From SIG440 sp045646865 (lineage in GTDB: Bacteria > Bacillota > Clostridia > Monoglobales > Monoglobaceae), in the NCBI GenBank assembly GCA_045646865.1, contig JAZRLM010000012.1:124001-188000 (forward strand): a stretch of 64,000 nucleotides of DNA, read 5' to 3'. Each line of letters begins with the position of its first letter. The stretch's first letter is position 1. Below are positions 44,721 to 54,556 of the stretch, one piece after another. The notes under the pieces are model-generated. The model had not been told where the DNA came from, did not search any database, and worked only from the letters and a program-made list of their open reading frames with translations. Made by a program: the position numbers and the translations under genes.

Positions 44721-44987
44721 TTAGAATATGTATTGAAGTATGATAACCAGTATTACACCCGGAACACCAAGAAACCCTGAAATAAGTGCAGACAGCGGAT
44801 TGATAATTACTGTAATTCCCGCAAAACCGCCTGCAAAGTTAACTGCAGCTAGGATAAGCCCCCCTAGAATTCCGTTAATAATTAATTTCAGTATCCATTT
44901 GATAGGCCGTATAAATATACGGCAAAAAACAAACAACAAAACAAGTCCTGCGGCGTACGCCAGAATTGATGTCATATCAAAATGCAT
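44721..44987 (-). CDS. bofA: Pro-sigma-K processing inhibitor BofA-like protein
   Basis: 88 residues, the usual BofA size. Two or three hydrophobic segments and the family tail GFLGVPGVILVIILQ. In Bacillus, BofA holds the SpoIVFB protease inactive in the forespore outer membrane, delaying sigma-K activation. Its presence suggests a sporulating lineage. The ATG at 44987 has AGAGGTG 7 nt upstream. Confidence 0.85.
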   Translation of the reverse strand: MHFDMTSILAYAAGLVLLFVFCRIFIRPIKWILKLIINGILGGLILAAVNFAGGFAGITVIINPLSALISGFLGVPGVILVIILQYIF

Positions 44988-45053
44988 TTTGCAACACCTC
45001 TGCGAATAAAGTACTTTGTATACTGTATTCACAAGTTGTCCGTATTATGATGT

Positions 45054-45959
45054 TTATTTTAATGTTGCAACAAATTTTTCGGTCATCAATATGGGGTAAT
45101 AGGATTTTTTTGCCTTACGCAGACCATCAAGACCCATATCTTCTTCGCGGTTAACCAGTTTGAAATCCGACCATTGATGTTCTAAAAACTGCTGATTTAT
45201 CATAGGAAAGCTCCCTTGATAATCTGTGTCGGCATGCTCAAGATGAATTACCACAATTGATTCGGGGTAGCAAAGAACCTCGCCAAAGGAGAAAGCTACC
45301 ATTTTGCCGTCAACGGTCAGACAACCGCCTGCTATGTCTAGCTTTTCCCAGTTGTCAAGAAGGCGGTTTACAGCCTGCAGTTGTTCGTCAATATTTGAAA
45401 TACTGTCTTTTTTGCTGTCACACCAACGGGCAAACATTTCACGGCAATCCTCACGATAATCGGGGGTCATTGTATGATACTTGTAGTTATACATAGACTT
45501 GAATTTGTTTATATGATTGCGTTTTGCGTGATACTTTCCCCCGGGAAGGTTAATTAAATCCTGAACACTGTATACATAGTCAAAGGAGTCGGTGTCCTTT
45601 TCGTATTTAAACTTATCGGGAAAGGCTTCTTTTATAAGATTTTTATGTTCTGTACCAAAGATGCGAATAAAGGGCGGTTGACCGATTTCATAAAAGTATT
45701 TCAAAAGCTCGGAAATAACTGCCGATACATCATTTTGTATAATCATCAGGTTAACACTTTCGGGGTCGGTTCCGTGTTGCGAGAATATGCAAAGTTGCCC
45801 GTCAATTTCGGCATAACGGATGTTATAGGATTTTTGCCACATAAAAAGATTGGTAAAAGTAAATTCTGAATTCGTAAAACGACCTTTTTTAAAATAGTCA
45901 TCCAGAATGGGCTTTGCGTCCATTGTTACAGGCTTAATTTCAAATGATACATCGCTCAC
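45054..45959 (-). CDS. DUF2156 (GNAT-fold) protein
   Basis: 301 residues. The pattern NSEFTFTNLFMWQKSYNIRYAEIDG and the later KKDSISNIDEQLQAV, FSFGEVL and QFLEHQW segments match the DUF2156 family, related to the C-terminal domain of phosphatidylglycerol lysyltransferases (tandem GNAT fold). Here there is no membrane domain, so it is soluble; the substrate is unknown. GTG start with AGGAGG 10 nt upstream. It is followed at a short distance on the other side by the radical SAM gene. Confidence 0.85.
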   Translation of the reverse strand: MSDVSFEIKPVTMDAKPILDDYFKKGRFTNSEFTFTNLFMWQKSYNIRYAEIDGQLCIFSQHGTDPESVNLMIIQNDVSAVISELLKYFYEIGQPPFIRIFGTEHKNLIKEAFPDKFKYEKDTDSFDYVYSVQDLINLPGGKYHAKRNHINKFKSMYNYKYHTMTPDYREDCREMFARWCDSKKDSISNIDEQLQAVNRLLDNWEKLDIAGGCLTVDGKMVAFSFGEVLCYPESIVVIHLEHADTDYQGSFPMINQQFLEHQWSDFKLVNREEDMGLDGLRKAKKSYYPILMTEKFVATLK

Positions 45960-45992
45960 AGTACGGTCACCTCCTTTGATGTAAAAACCGGA

Positions 45993-46598
45993 TTATTCAA
46001 TATATGCGCGAACTCTGAAATCGACACCGCATTTTTCTGCAATGCTGCGGCAGGTTTCGATTTCTTCGGCTGTTATGTCGTGGTCAACTATTGATAATGT
46101 AACCTTGGGAACGTAGCGTTTTGCAAGACGTGCAAATTCCTGCAGACCTTCAAATGCCGCCTCGCCAAAGTAGCTTTTACATATTTCGTCATAGCGTTTT
46201 GCATTTGCGGCATTCAGGCTGATTGAAACAGAATCAATAACACCCTCAAATTCAGGGGTAACATCCCGCTTTTCCATCATATTTGCCTGACCGTTGGTGT
46301 TAATGCGGATGGGGAGTTGGGGATAGGTTTCTTTAAGCCATCTTGCAACCTCCATACAATCGTCAAAACGCATCAGGGGTTCGCCATAGCCGCAGAATAC
46401 AATTGAACTGTATTTGCTCATATCTCTTGTTTTAAAATCCGCTTTAATTTCGTCAACGGTGGGTTCGCGGTCCAGCCACAGATTGTCCTTGCCGTTTACA
46501 TCATCGTGATTGTTGCGCAGACAGAATACGCAGTCGTTACTGCATCTGTTTGTTACGTTTACATAAAGTGAGCCTTCAAATTCGTAGGTAATAGTCAT
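45993..46598 (-). CDS. Radical SAM protein, TatD-linked type
   Basis: 201 residues. A radical SAM cluster motif CSNDCVFC near residue 17-24 binds a 4Fe-4S cluster; GYGEPL is the SAM-binding GGEP-like motif. Size and the NVTNRC start match the small TatD-family-linked radical SAM proteins of Firmicutes, whose reaction is unknown. No tatD gene lies beside it here. ATG 46598 has AAAGGA upstream. It lies 33 nt from the DUF2156 gene and the two may be co-transcribed. Confidence 0.85.
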   Translation of the reverse strand: MTITYEFEGSLYVNVTNRCSNDCVFCLRNNHDDVNGKDNLWLDREPTVDEIKADFKTRDMSKYSSIVFCGYGEPLMRFDDCMEVARWLKETYPQLPIRINTNGQANMMEKRDVTPEFEGVIDSVSISLNAANAKRYDEICKSYFGEAAFEGLQEFARLAKRYVPKVTLSIVDHDITAEEIETCRSIAEKCGVDFRVRAYIE

Positions 46599-46730
46599 AA
46601 GTATATCCTTTCTTTTATAATATGAAATTATGTAATTTCCTATTATAAAATAACATTTATTTAATGCCCATGCAAAATTTTCGGCTATGCCGAAATGCAC
46701 TTGGGCATACAAAGCATTAATGCTTTGTTC

Positions 46731-49097
46731 TTACAAAATAATCTCATTTAAATCGGAAATAATTTCTTTTGCCATATTTGCAATGTGGTTATGGCAGGTA
46801 AAGAAAAAGATTTGCGAAACAGAACCCGAATTTTTAAGATATTCCTTTAAAAACTCCATTGTACTGCGGCAGCTTTCGTCGTCATACTGGGTAAGGATGT
46901 CATCAAGGAATAAAGGTACGGGATTGTGCTTTTCGGCAATAATATCGGTTGCCGCAAGACGCAGGGCAAGGTATACACGGTCTATTGCACCGGAGCTTAA
47001 GTATTTCCATTGATGAAAGCCCTCCTGCGCCGAGGCTCTTGCCTCCACACTCAAATCACGTGATACCAGAACGTCGCTGTATTTGCCGCCCGACATCATT
47101 TTAAGATATTCCCCTGTCTTTTTGCTAAGGTGTGAACCAAGCCCTTTGTTCATTTCACTTGACGCGGCATCCATAGCAGATGCTACAATTTCAAGAACTT
47201 TGTATCTTTCAGAATATTCGTTTAACTTATCGGCACATTCCTCAATTTGTGATGTTAGCTGATGCTCGCTGATTTCAGGAATGGAAATCTGACTTTGCAG
47301 TTCGCCAAGCTTATTACGCTTTTGTACAAGCTTTGATTTTGCATTATTAACATCAATATCAGCTTTGTCACTAACGGAAGTATTGGATATAAACTCATCA
47401 AGCTCAGCAATTTTATTTTTTACAAAGTCTTTGTTTGGGTTGGTTTCACCCAAAGCATTGCAAAGAATCTCAACCTCACGGTCAAGTGCCTCGGTTGCTG
47501 AAATTAAATCGTCGATTTCGTTAAATAAGGTGTTTGCATCATCAAAGGTGCTTACCTGACTTGCCTGTGAAATAAGCTCGGCAAATTGTTTTTTTAGTTG
47601 GTTGATTTCAGCGTTGGCGGCTGCAAAACGGCTGCTTTGCGCACCAACAGTTTTTTCACCCAATTCGTCAAGAGATGTACAACCGTAATATTTCAGTTTA
47701 TTTGAAATATAGTATTCATATTCGGTACGTCGTTCATTCAGTTCCGCAAGAAGTTCGTCAAGGGTTTTGCTTGAAATACCTTCATAATAGAACGAAAGCA
47801 TACGCAAAGTGTTTTCCACTTCCTGTCGGGCAAGCTGAACGGAGATTTTGTTTGAGATATTTTTGCCCGAGGCTTTGAACATCATATATGAAATAATCAA
47901 TCCGATAATTCCCACACCTGCGCCAATATAAAACATTGATGGCAGAACCGCAATCAATACACCCCCTGCAATAATGGAGGCAATGCATACCCAAAGTGCA
48001 ATGTTTTTGCCTTTTGTCTTTTCGGATACAATTCGTGAATCCAGATTTGCTTTTGCACGGGCAACAGAGTTTTTGATGCATTGTTCGTCAGCGTCAAGCA
48101 TATCCAGTCTTTTTTGACTGTCTAGAAGCCGTCCGTATTCGCTGTCTGAAATTACAGCATCGGAGGGGGGAGTGTCTGCTTGCGCATATCCTGCGGAAAT
48201 TTTTGTCTTTAAATCTTTACCCTTGTGCAACAAATCCTTTAAGGAATCAAGCGAAAGATTAAATCCTTTCAACTTGTCAAGAGTTTGTTCCTTATCGGAC
48301 AGTTTTTCGAGAAGGGCGGTATATCCGCCAAGTGTATTTTTTGCAGAGTTAACTTTACTCAGGTTGTCTGCCATTTCAATTGCCGTCTCAAGTTCCGAAA
48401 TTTCGTTTTTTATGTTGTTTATATCTGCCATCAGGGTATGCTGGCTTTCGTTTTGTGCAATCAACTGTTCAAGAGAAATTTTTAGCTGTTCAAGTTGAGA
48501 TTGGGCATTGACGAGCAACCCTTTTTTGCCACTTTTGGAAACCAGCTCCTCACGGGCAGAATCAATTCGTGCTTTTATGGTGCTTTGTGAAATGTTTTCG
48601 TCACCTGACACCGAAAGATTTGCAATTCGCATAGCAAGACTGTCACCGGAGCCTTCGGATGAAAAACCGCCAAAGCTGTCTATAAACACGCTGCGTTCAA
48701 ATTCACCCTGTTCCATATCAAAAAAAATACGACCCATTTCGCTTGAGGGTGGATATGACAGCTTTTCGCCTGTGCTTATGTTATAAACTGTGGTTTTGTC
48801 GGTTGCCGCAGTTTTTTTGAATTCCTTGTGGAGCCTGATTTGGGTGCCGTCACTCTCAAATTCAATTGCACCTGACATAGCCGAGCCGTTCCATGGCGCA
48901 TATTTTCTTCGGGGATTTTTTGAAATATCGGTTCCCTTGGCTCCGCCCCCACCGTAAAACATCAGCTTGATAAATGACATCAGGGTTGATTTACCGTCTT
49001 CATTTTTGCCGAAAATCAGGTTAAAACCGGGCTTAAAGTCAATGGCGCGTCCTGAAAATTTGCCAAAGCCTTCAATGTCAAATCTTTTAATTATCAC
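46731..49097 (-). CDS. yhaN: SbcC/YhaN-like ATPase of a DNA-processing complex
   Basis: 788 residues. N-terminal ABC half with FGKNEDGKSTLM (Walker A), long coiled coils, two membrane-like helices in the middle (about 350-395), and a C-terminal half with LSSGAIDRVYLALRLA signature and FLDDILTQYDD Walker B. The internal hydrophobic hairpin in place of a zinc hook is typical of YhaN rather than SbcC/Rad50. It overlaps the phosphoesterase gene by 11 nt and should act with it in DNA end processing or repair. Confidence 0.9.
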   Translation of the reverse strand: MIIKRFDIEGFGKFSGRAIDFKPGFNLIFGKNEDGKSTLMSFIKLMFYGGGGAKGTDISKNPRRKYAPWNGSAMSGAIEFESDGTQIRLHKEFKKTAATDKTTVYNISTGEKLSYPPSSEMGRIFFDMEQGEFERSVFIDSFGGFSSEGSGDSLAMRIANLSVSGDENISQSTIKARIDSAREELVSKSGKKGLLVNAQSQLEQLKISLEQLIAQNESQHTLMADINNIKNEISELETAIEMADNLSKVNSAKNTLGGYTALLEKLSDKEQTLDKLKGFNLSLDSLKDLLHKGKDLKTKISAGYAQADTPPSDAVISDSEYGRLLDSQKRLDMLDADEQCIKNSVARAKANLDSRIVSEKTKGKNIALWVCIASIIAGGVLIAVLPSMFYIGAGVGIIGLIISYMMFKASGKNISNKISVQLARQEVENTLRMLSFYYEGISSKTLDELLAELNERRTEYEYYISNKLKYYGCTSLDELGEKTVGAQSSRFAAANAEINQLKKQFAELISQASQVSTFDDANTLFNEIDDLISATEALDREVEILCNALGETNPNKDFVKNKIAELDEFISNTSVSDKADIDVNNAKSKLVQKRNKLGELQSQISIPEISEHQLTSQIEECADKLNEYSERYKVLEIVASAMDAASSEMNKGLGSHLSKKTGEYLKMMSGGKYSDVLVSRDLSVEARASAQEGFHQWKYLSSGAIDRVYLALRLAATDIIAEKHNPVPLFLDDILTQYDDESCRSTMEFLKEYLKNSGSVSQIFFFTCHNHIANMAKEIISDLNEIIL

Positions 49098-50214
49098 CCA
49101 AAGTCACCTCTCTTTCAAAAGCCTTCAGACCAAGGCGCAGAGCTTTGATATAAAGGTCTTTATCGGCATCATCTGCACTATTCTGCATTTCAAGTAGCTT
49201 CTGAACAAAAATACCACGGAAGGAGCTTTCGGATGCTAATGCTGAAATGTTTTTAAGGTCGGTTTCGGTCTTATCATACACTCGTATGTATGTGACCTCG
49301 TCTTTTACAGCGCATTCTATTCGGGAAATATCAGGGGTAAAATCTGTGCTTACAGTTCCGCACAGAGAAATACGGTACAGATTATTCCTGTAGCCGTCAG
49401 AATATTTTTCTTTTATATAAGAAATTATTTTTGCAGATATTTGATTAGTGGTTTCACAGCCAGATATATCAAGGGTATCAATAATATATTTTCGGGTTGA
49501 AAGCTCAGTATATACGAGATTGCATTTGCCTTTTTCAATTGTGCCTACATATACACCGCGACTGCCATCTTCGTCAAAGCCTCTGCCGTCGGGGCATCCG
49601 CAGTAGGAATAAAATGTCTTGCCTGATTTTTGTATTTCGCTGCGTTTGTGAACGTGACCAAGGGCAAGATAGTCAAAACCGCTAGTTTCAACGGAATTTA
49701 CCGGGATAGGGTTATATTCGCTTTCTCCGAGGGCTGATACGGTTTGTCCGTGCAGAACGCACAGATTAATCATATTTTCGCTAAGAGAGAGGTTGGAGCT
49801 AAGCTGCGGAATTCTTTCAAATCTGTCGGTAAATGCCGCGCCAAAAAGTCTTACATTCTTTTCTTCAAAGTCATAGTATTCCATAAAAGAGGTAAAAATA
49901 ATGACGTTATCGGGAAACTTGTTTTTAAGCCACACCGAACCGGGACAAACATAATCGTGGTTTCCGGGAGTGATAGCTATAACCGTATCGGGAATTTGTG
50001 ACATAGCCTCAATTATTTCTTCCGAGGTTTCGTTGTCGGGGAAGGGAGTGTCAAAAAGGTCACCTGCAATCAGTAAAAAATCTATTTTTTCTTCTTTGCA
50101 AACGTTGACAACCTTAATAAAAGTGTTCTTAAGTTCTGCCCGACCTGAACTGATACCAGACCGCGAAGATCCTATATGAAAATCTCCTGTGTGAAGAATT
50201 TTTACACCTGCCAT
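49087..50214 (-). CDS. yhaO: SbcD/YhaO-like metallophosphoesterase
   Basis: 375 residues. Calcineurin-type motifs in order: HTGDFHIG (near 5-12), AGDLFD, TPGNHDY, and LGHVHKR. This is an Mre11-like nuclease partner to the overlapping yhaN ATPase. ATG 50214 is chosen, with AAGGAGG about 10 nt upstream. It is divergent from the ATP synthase operon. Confidence 0.92.
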   Translation of the reverse strand: MAGVKILHTGDFHIGSSRSGISSGRAELKNTFIKVVNVCKEEKIDFLLIAGDLFDTPFPDNETSEEIIEAMSQIPDTVIAITPGNHDYVCPGSVWLKNKFPDNVIIFTSFMEYYDFEEKNVRLFGAAFTDRFERIPQLSSNLSLSENMINLCVLHGQTVSALGESEYNPIPVNSVETSGFDYLALGHVHKRSEIQKSGKTFYSYCGCPDGRGFDEDGSRGVYVGTIEKGKCNLVYTELSTRKYIIDTLDISGCETTNQISAKIISYIKEKYSDGYRNNLYRISLCGTVSTDFTPDISRIECAVKDEVTYIRVYDKTETDLKNISALASESSFRGIFVQKLLEMQNSADDADKDLYIKALRLGLKAFEREVTLGDN

Positions 50215-50309
50215 AACAGCAATCCCTCCTTGTGCAAACTTATTCATTTTAAGTATAGCATAAAGGAATAAAAATTACAAGATTATGGGAAGATAAATAT
50301 AAAAACCGA

Positions 50310-50338
50310 TTGACATAATTGTGGTATTATGTTACAAT
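50310..50338 (+). promoter_or_regulatory. Promoter of the ATP synthase operon
   Basis: Consensus TTGACA (50310-50315), 17 bp, TACAAT (50333-50338), about 80 nt before atpI. Confidence 0.85.
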
Positions 50339-50424
50339 TAACACAATATATGGTAAAATGAGGGTAATTTGGTGTGATAAGAATTTTACTATGTATAAAA
50401 TGATTTTTCAGAAAGGGGAAGATT

Positions 50425-50829
50425 ATGACAAAGGCGAACAGTATTGTAAAGAAAGAAACAAAATATATCGCGTACTTTTCGGCAATTTTAAGTGTGCTTA
50501 TGCAGTCAGTAGTTCTCCTTATCGGAAAATGGAATTATACCGTTCTTTTGGGTAATTTACTTTCGCTGGCTGTTGGAATCCTTAATTTTTATTTTATGGG
50601 GTTATCGGTGCAGAAAGCGGTTGATATGGAGCAGGCCGATGCTGCCAGACTTATGAGGGCATCGCAGGGTATAAGGAATGTTGCTGTGTTTGCAATAGTT
50701 GCGGCAGGCGTGTTAATGCCGTGGTTTAATACTGTTGCGGTTATTTTGCCGGTATTTTTTACGAGAGCTGCGGTTGCTTTTAGGCCTCTCATAAAAGAAA
50801 AGGAGAAGAAGGAAGTGACAGAAAAATGA
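50425..50829 (+). CDS. atpI: ATP synthase subunit I
   Basis: 134 residues with four hydrophobic segments. AtpI is an accessory membrane protein that aids assembly of the c ring; sequence is poorly conserved and the call rests on topology and position as first gene of the atp operon. It overlaps atpB by 4 nt. Confidence 0.8.
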   Translation: MTKANSIVKKETKYIAYFSAILSVLMQSVVLLIGKWNYTVLLGNLLSLAVGILNFYFMGLSVQKAVDMEQADAARLMRASQGIRNVAVFAIVAAGVLMPWFNTVAVILPVFFTRAAVAFRPLIKEKEKKEVTEK

Positions 50830-51716
50830 ATCGTATGACCCGTCGGTTTAAGTTGATTGATGTGCTTTATATTATAATGATGATTCTGCCGGTGCTTTTG
50901 TGCATTGTTCTCAAAATTCTCACAACACCCCCGTCAAGCGGTATCAGCATATCGGGCGCAAGAATTTATTTCACGGTTCCAATGCCTATTCAGAATCTGC
51001 CCGTAACAGAATCACAGATTCATTCTGCGGCGGTTATTGTTTCAATATTGTTTCTGTGCTTGTATCTTACACACGGGATAGATAAAGGTGTTTGGCTGAA
51101 AAGACACCATTTTGCGGAGCTTATTGTCGAAAGGTCGTTTGCACTTGTTGACGGAAATATGGGTAAATATTTTCATGCGTTTGCACCGTTTATTGCGGCG
51201 ATACTGGGACTTTCGGCATTTTCAAGTTTGATAACTCTTTTTGGTCTGTATGCACCCACTTCTGATATAAATGTAGTGGCAGGCTGGGCAATTTTAGTAT
51301 TTGTTCTTATAACATATTACAAAATGAAGTGCGGACCGTTGGAATATATAAAGAGTTTTGCAAATCCTGTGCTGATGGCACCGCTTAATGTAATCAGCGA
51401 AATTGCAACTCCGGTTTCAATGGCTTTCCGTCATTACGGCAATGTGTTGTCAGGCTCGGTTATATCAGTTCTTCTTGCTGCAGGGCTGCAGGGCTTGTCC
51501 AATATGATATTTGGTGCATTGCCGGGATTTTTGGGAGAGTTCCCGTTTTTGCAGGTTGGTATTCCTGCAGTATTATCAATTTACTTTGACATATTCAGCG
51601 GATGTTTGCAGGCATATATTTTTGCAATGCTTACAATGCTGTATATTTCGGGGGGATTTCCTCTCGACCTTTATCAGGAAAGAAAAGCAAAAAAAGCACT
51701 CAGGTGCAAAAATTAA
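50826..51716 (+). CDS. atpB: ATP synthase subunit a
   Basis: 296 residues, about six membrane helices. The essential stator arginine is Arg202 in VSMAFRHYGN, equivalent to the LRLFGN motif. Subunit a forms the ion half-channels against the c ring. The segment upstream of it (GPLEYIKSFANPVLMAPLNVISE) is typical. Confidence 0.93.
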   Translation: MNRMTRRFKLIDVLYIIMMILPVLLCIVLKILTTPPSSGISISGARIYFTVPMPIQNLPVTESQIHSAAVIVSILFLCLYLTHGIDKGVWLKRHHFAELIVERSFALVDGNMGKYFHAFAPFIAAILGLSAFSSLITLFGLYAPTSDINVVAGWAILVFVLITYYKMKCGPLEYIKSFANPVLMAPLNVISEIATPVSMAFRHYGNVLSGSVISVLLAAGLQGLSNMIFGALPGFLGEFPFLQVGIPAVLSIYFDIFSGCLQAYIFAMLTMLYISGGFPLDLYQERKAKKALRCKN

Positions 51717-51731
51717 GTGGAGGTATTTTTT

Positions 51732-52013
51732 ATGGAAATCGCAATCAGTATTATTTTGGGATGTTGTGCACTTGGCGCAGGTACAGCTATGATAGCAGGT
51801 ATCGGCCCCGGTATTGGTGAAGGTAACGCTGTTGCAAAGGCTTGTGAAGCAATCGGAAGACAGCCGGAGTGCAAAGGTGACGTAACTACAACTATGCTTA
51901 TGGGTTGTGCTATTGCAGAAACAACAGGTCTTTATGCACTTGTTATTGCAATTCTGCTTTTGTTTGTTACTCCAGGTATGTTCGTTAATATACTTATGAA
52001 CGCAATTGGTTAA
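51732..52013 (+). CDS. atpE: ATP synthase subunit c, sodium type with two carboxylates
   Basis: 93 residues, two membrane helices. Helix 1 has GPGIGEG with Glu30, and helix 2 has the ion site AETTGLY (Glu63, Thr64, Thr65, Tyr68). These positions correspond to Gln32/Glu65/Ser66/Thr67/Tyr70 of known Na+ c rings, with helix-1 Gln replaced by Glu as in the two-carboxylate c ring of Fusobacterium. The ATG has GGAGG 9 nt upstream. The Na+ coupling call is inferred from residues. Confidence 0.95.
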   Translation: MEIAISIILGCCALGAGTAMIAGIGPGIGEGNAVAKACEAIGRQPECKGDVTTTMLMGCAIAETTGLYALVIAILLLFVTPGMFVNILMNAIG

Positions 52014-52031
52014 GACGGAGAGGAAAATATT

Positions 52032-52535
52032 ATGCAAACGTTAGAAGTTATTTCTGTCAATTTTTGGCAGATAGTGATTTCACTGTTGAATCTGCTTATC
52101 CTTTTTCTTTTGTTCAAAAAGTTCCTTTTTAAGCCTGTTAATAATATGCTCAATAAACGTCAGGCGGAGATTGATGAACGTTATGGCGCGGCAGATGAAG
52201 CAAAGCGTGCTGCCGAAGAGGACAGACTTTTCTGGGACGAAAAAATCGGAACAGTTAAGGAAGAGACCGATAAAATGATGGAAAAAGCTCAGAATAACGC
52301 AAAACGTCAGGGCGATGCGATTATAACAAAGGCAAAGGAACAAGCCGATGGCATAATCCGTCAGGCAGAAACTCAGGCGCAGCTTGAAATGAAAAAGGCA
52401 GAGGAAGGTATCAAGAAAGAAATTGTCGAGGTATCTACCGCTCTTGCCAACAAATTGTTGGAGCGTGAAATTAAGCCTGAGGACCATCGCAGCTTGATTG
52501 ATTCATTTATTGAGAAAATAGGTGATGAAGAATGA
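52032..52535 (+). CDS. atpF: ATP synthase subunit b
   Basis: 167 residues. One N-terminal membrane helix (about 8-28) followed by a long charged helix, the peripheral stalk. It overlaps atpH by 4 nt. Confidence 0.94.
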   Translation: MQTLEVISVNFWQIVISLLNLLILFLLFKKFLFKPVNNMLNKRQAEIDERYGAADEAKRAAEEDRLFWDEKIGTVKEETDKMMEKAQNNAKRQGDAIITKAKEQADGIIRQAETQAQLEMKKAEEGIKKEIVEVSTALANKLLEREIKPEDHRSLIDSFIEKIGDEE

Positions 52536-53062
52536 GTGGAGTAAGCAGTGAGTATGCACAGGCATTGTTTATGCTTGCAATGGAGAAGAATTCAGGAGAA
52601 AAATTTGAAAAGGCATTGGATCTAGTTACAGATGCTTTTGCGGAGAACCCAATGTATATGGAGTTTCTTGAATCCCCCGGTATTCCTCTCAGCGAAAGGC
52701 TGGGAGCGATTGAGAGCGCTTTTTCTGCTGCCTTACCGAGAGATGTACTGTCTTTTTTGAAGCTTCTTTGCGAGAAAAGATATATTGCACAGTTTAACGA
52801 CTGTGTGGTGCAGTATAAAGCATTGCTCAACGAAGTGAATAGTGTTTCAACTGCAAGTGTTACAAGTGCTGTTGAACTCAGCGAACAAGAGAAAAATGCG
52901 CTAAAAGAGAAACTAGAAAGTTTGAGCGGACATACGGTAGTGATTGAATATACCGTTGACCCCTCAATACTGGGCGGCTTGATTGTCGAAATAGACGGCA
53001 AAGTTATGGATTCAAGCCTTCAAAAACATCTTAAAGATGTAAAGGATGTGATCAGCAGATGA
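52532..53062 (+). CDS. atpH: ATP synthase subunit delta
   Basis: 176 residues, the OSCP/delta fold: an N-terminal helical bundle and the conserved C-terminal DPSILGGLIVEIDGKVMDSS motif. It links the stalk to F1. It overlaps atpA by 4 nt. Confidence 0.95.
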   Translation: MSGVSSEYAQALFMLAMEKNSGEKFEKALDLVTDAFAENPMYMEFLESPGIPLSERLGAIESAFSAALPRDVLSFLKLLCEKRYIAQFNDCVVQYKALLNEVNSVSTASVTSAVELSEQEKNALKEKLESLSGHTVVIEYTVDPSILGGLIVEIDGKVMDSSLQKHLKDVKDVISR

Positions 53063-54552
53063 GTACAAGACCTGATGAAATCAGTCAGATTATTAAACAG
53101 CAAATTGAAAATTATGAATCAAAGATTGAAATGCAGGAGACCGGTACTGTAATTCTTGTAGGTGACGGAATTGCACGAGTTTACGGATTGAGAGCCTGTA
53201 TGTCAAGTGAGCTTCTTGAATTCGAGGACGGAAGTTATGGTATGGCACAGAACCTTGAAAGCGAAACGGTTGCCGTTGCACTTTTGTCGGACACAAACGA
53301 CATTCACGAGGGTACAAAGGTACGCCGTACAGGCAAGGTAGTGTCTGTTCCGGTTGGCGATGCCCTCCTTGGCAGAGTTGTTGATGCTCTTGGTCAGCCT
53401 ATTGACGGCAAGGGACCTATTACAACAACCGAGACAAGACCTATTGAATCTGAAGCTCCCGGAATTATTGAAAGAAAGAGTGTATCTGTTCCTATGCAGA
53501 CAGGAATCAAGGCTATTGACAGTATGATACCTATCGGTCGCGGTCAGAGAGAACTTATTATAGGCGACAGACAGACAGGTAAAACCGAAATTGCTATTGA
53601 TACAATTATCAACCAGAAAAATACTGATGTTATCTGTATTTATGTTGCAATTGGTCAGAAGAATACATCTGTCGTTCAGCTTGCAAACGAGCTTACAAAC
53701 GCAGGCGCAATGGAGTATACAATTATAGTATCTGCTTCTGCGTCAGAAACGGCACCACTTCAGTATGTTGCACCATACTCGGGCTGTGCTATGGCAGAGT
53801 ATTTTATGCAACAGGGCAAGGATGTGCTTATCATTTATGATGATTTGTCAAAGCACGCAATCGCTTATCGTGCACTGTCTCTTTTGATTCGTCGTCCACC
53901 CGGACGTGAGGCATATCCCGGAGATGTATTTTATCTCCACTCAAGATTGCTTGAAAGAGCGGCATGTGTTGCTCCTGAATACGGCGGTGGCTCAATTACG
54001 GCACTTCCTATTATTGAAACTCAGGCGGGCGATGTTTCGGCATATATTCCGACCAATGTTATTTCCATAACAGACGGACAGATATTCCTTGAAACAGAGC
54101 TTTTCCACGCAGGTATTATGCCGGCTATCAACCCTGGTATTTCGGTAAGCCGTGTTGGTGGTTCTGCACAGCTTAAAGCAATGAAAAAGGTTTCGGGCGA
54201 ATTGAAACTTCTTTATGCTCAGTACAGAGAACTGCAGTCTTTTGCACAGTTCGGCAGCGACCTTGATGAGGATACAAAGAACCGTCTTGCTCTTGGTGAG
54301 AGAATTGTTGAAGTTCTGAAACAGAAGAAGAATTCACCTGTTCGCGTAGGTTGTCAGGTTGCAATAGTGTATGCTGTTATTAACGGCTACCTTAACGATG
54401 TTCCAGTAAATAAGGTTGCAGATTATGAAAAGAGACTTTCTGATTTGCTTGAGACAGAGTATCAAGGTCTTCTTGAAAGATTTGAAAGTAATTTCTGCGA
54501 CGATGAAGATATTGAAATGCTTAAAGAGGCACTTGACCAGATGAGAGGATAA
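53059..54552 (+). CDS. atpA: ATP synthase subunit alpha
   Basis: 497 residues. P-loop GDRQTGKT (about 169-176) and the signature PAINPGISVSRVGGSAQ. It forms the regulatory nucleotide sites in F1. Confidence 0.98.
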   Translation: MSTRPDEISQIIKQQIENYESKIEMQETGTVILVGDGIARVYGLRACMSSELLEFEDGSYGMAQNLESETVAVALLSDTNDIHEGTKVRRTGKVVSVPVGDALLGRVVDALGQPIDGKGPITTTETRPIESEAPGIIERKSVSVPMQTGIKAIDSMIPIGRGQRELIIGDRQTGKTEIAIDTIINQKNTDVICIYVAIGQKNTSVVQLANELTNAGAMEYTIIVSASASETAPLQYVAPYSGCAMAEYFMQQGKDVLIIYDDLSKHAIAYRALSLLIRRPPGREAYPGDVFYLHSRLLERAACVAPEYGGGSITALPIIETQAGDVSAYIPTNVISITDGQIFLETELFHAGIMPAINPGISVSRVGGSAQLKAMKKVSGELKLLYAQYRELQSFAQFGSDLDEDTKNRLALGERIVEVLKQKKNSPVRVGCQVAIVYAVINGYLNDVPVNKVADYEKRLSDLLETEYQGLLERFESNFCDDEDIEMLKEALDQMRG

Positions 54553-54556
54553 GGAT

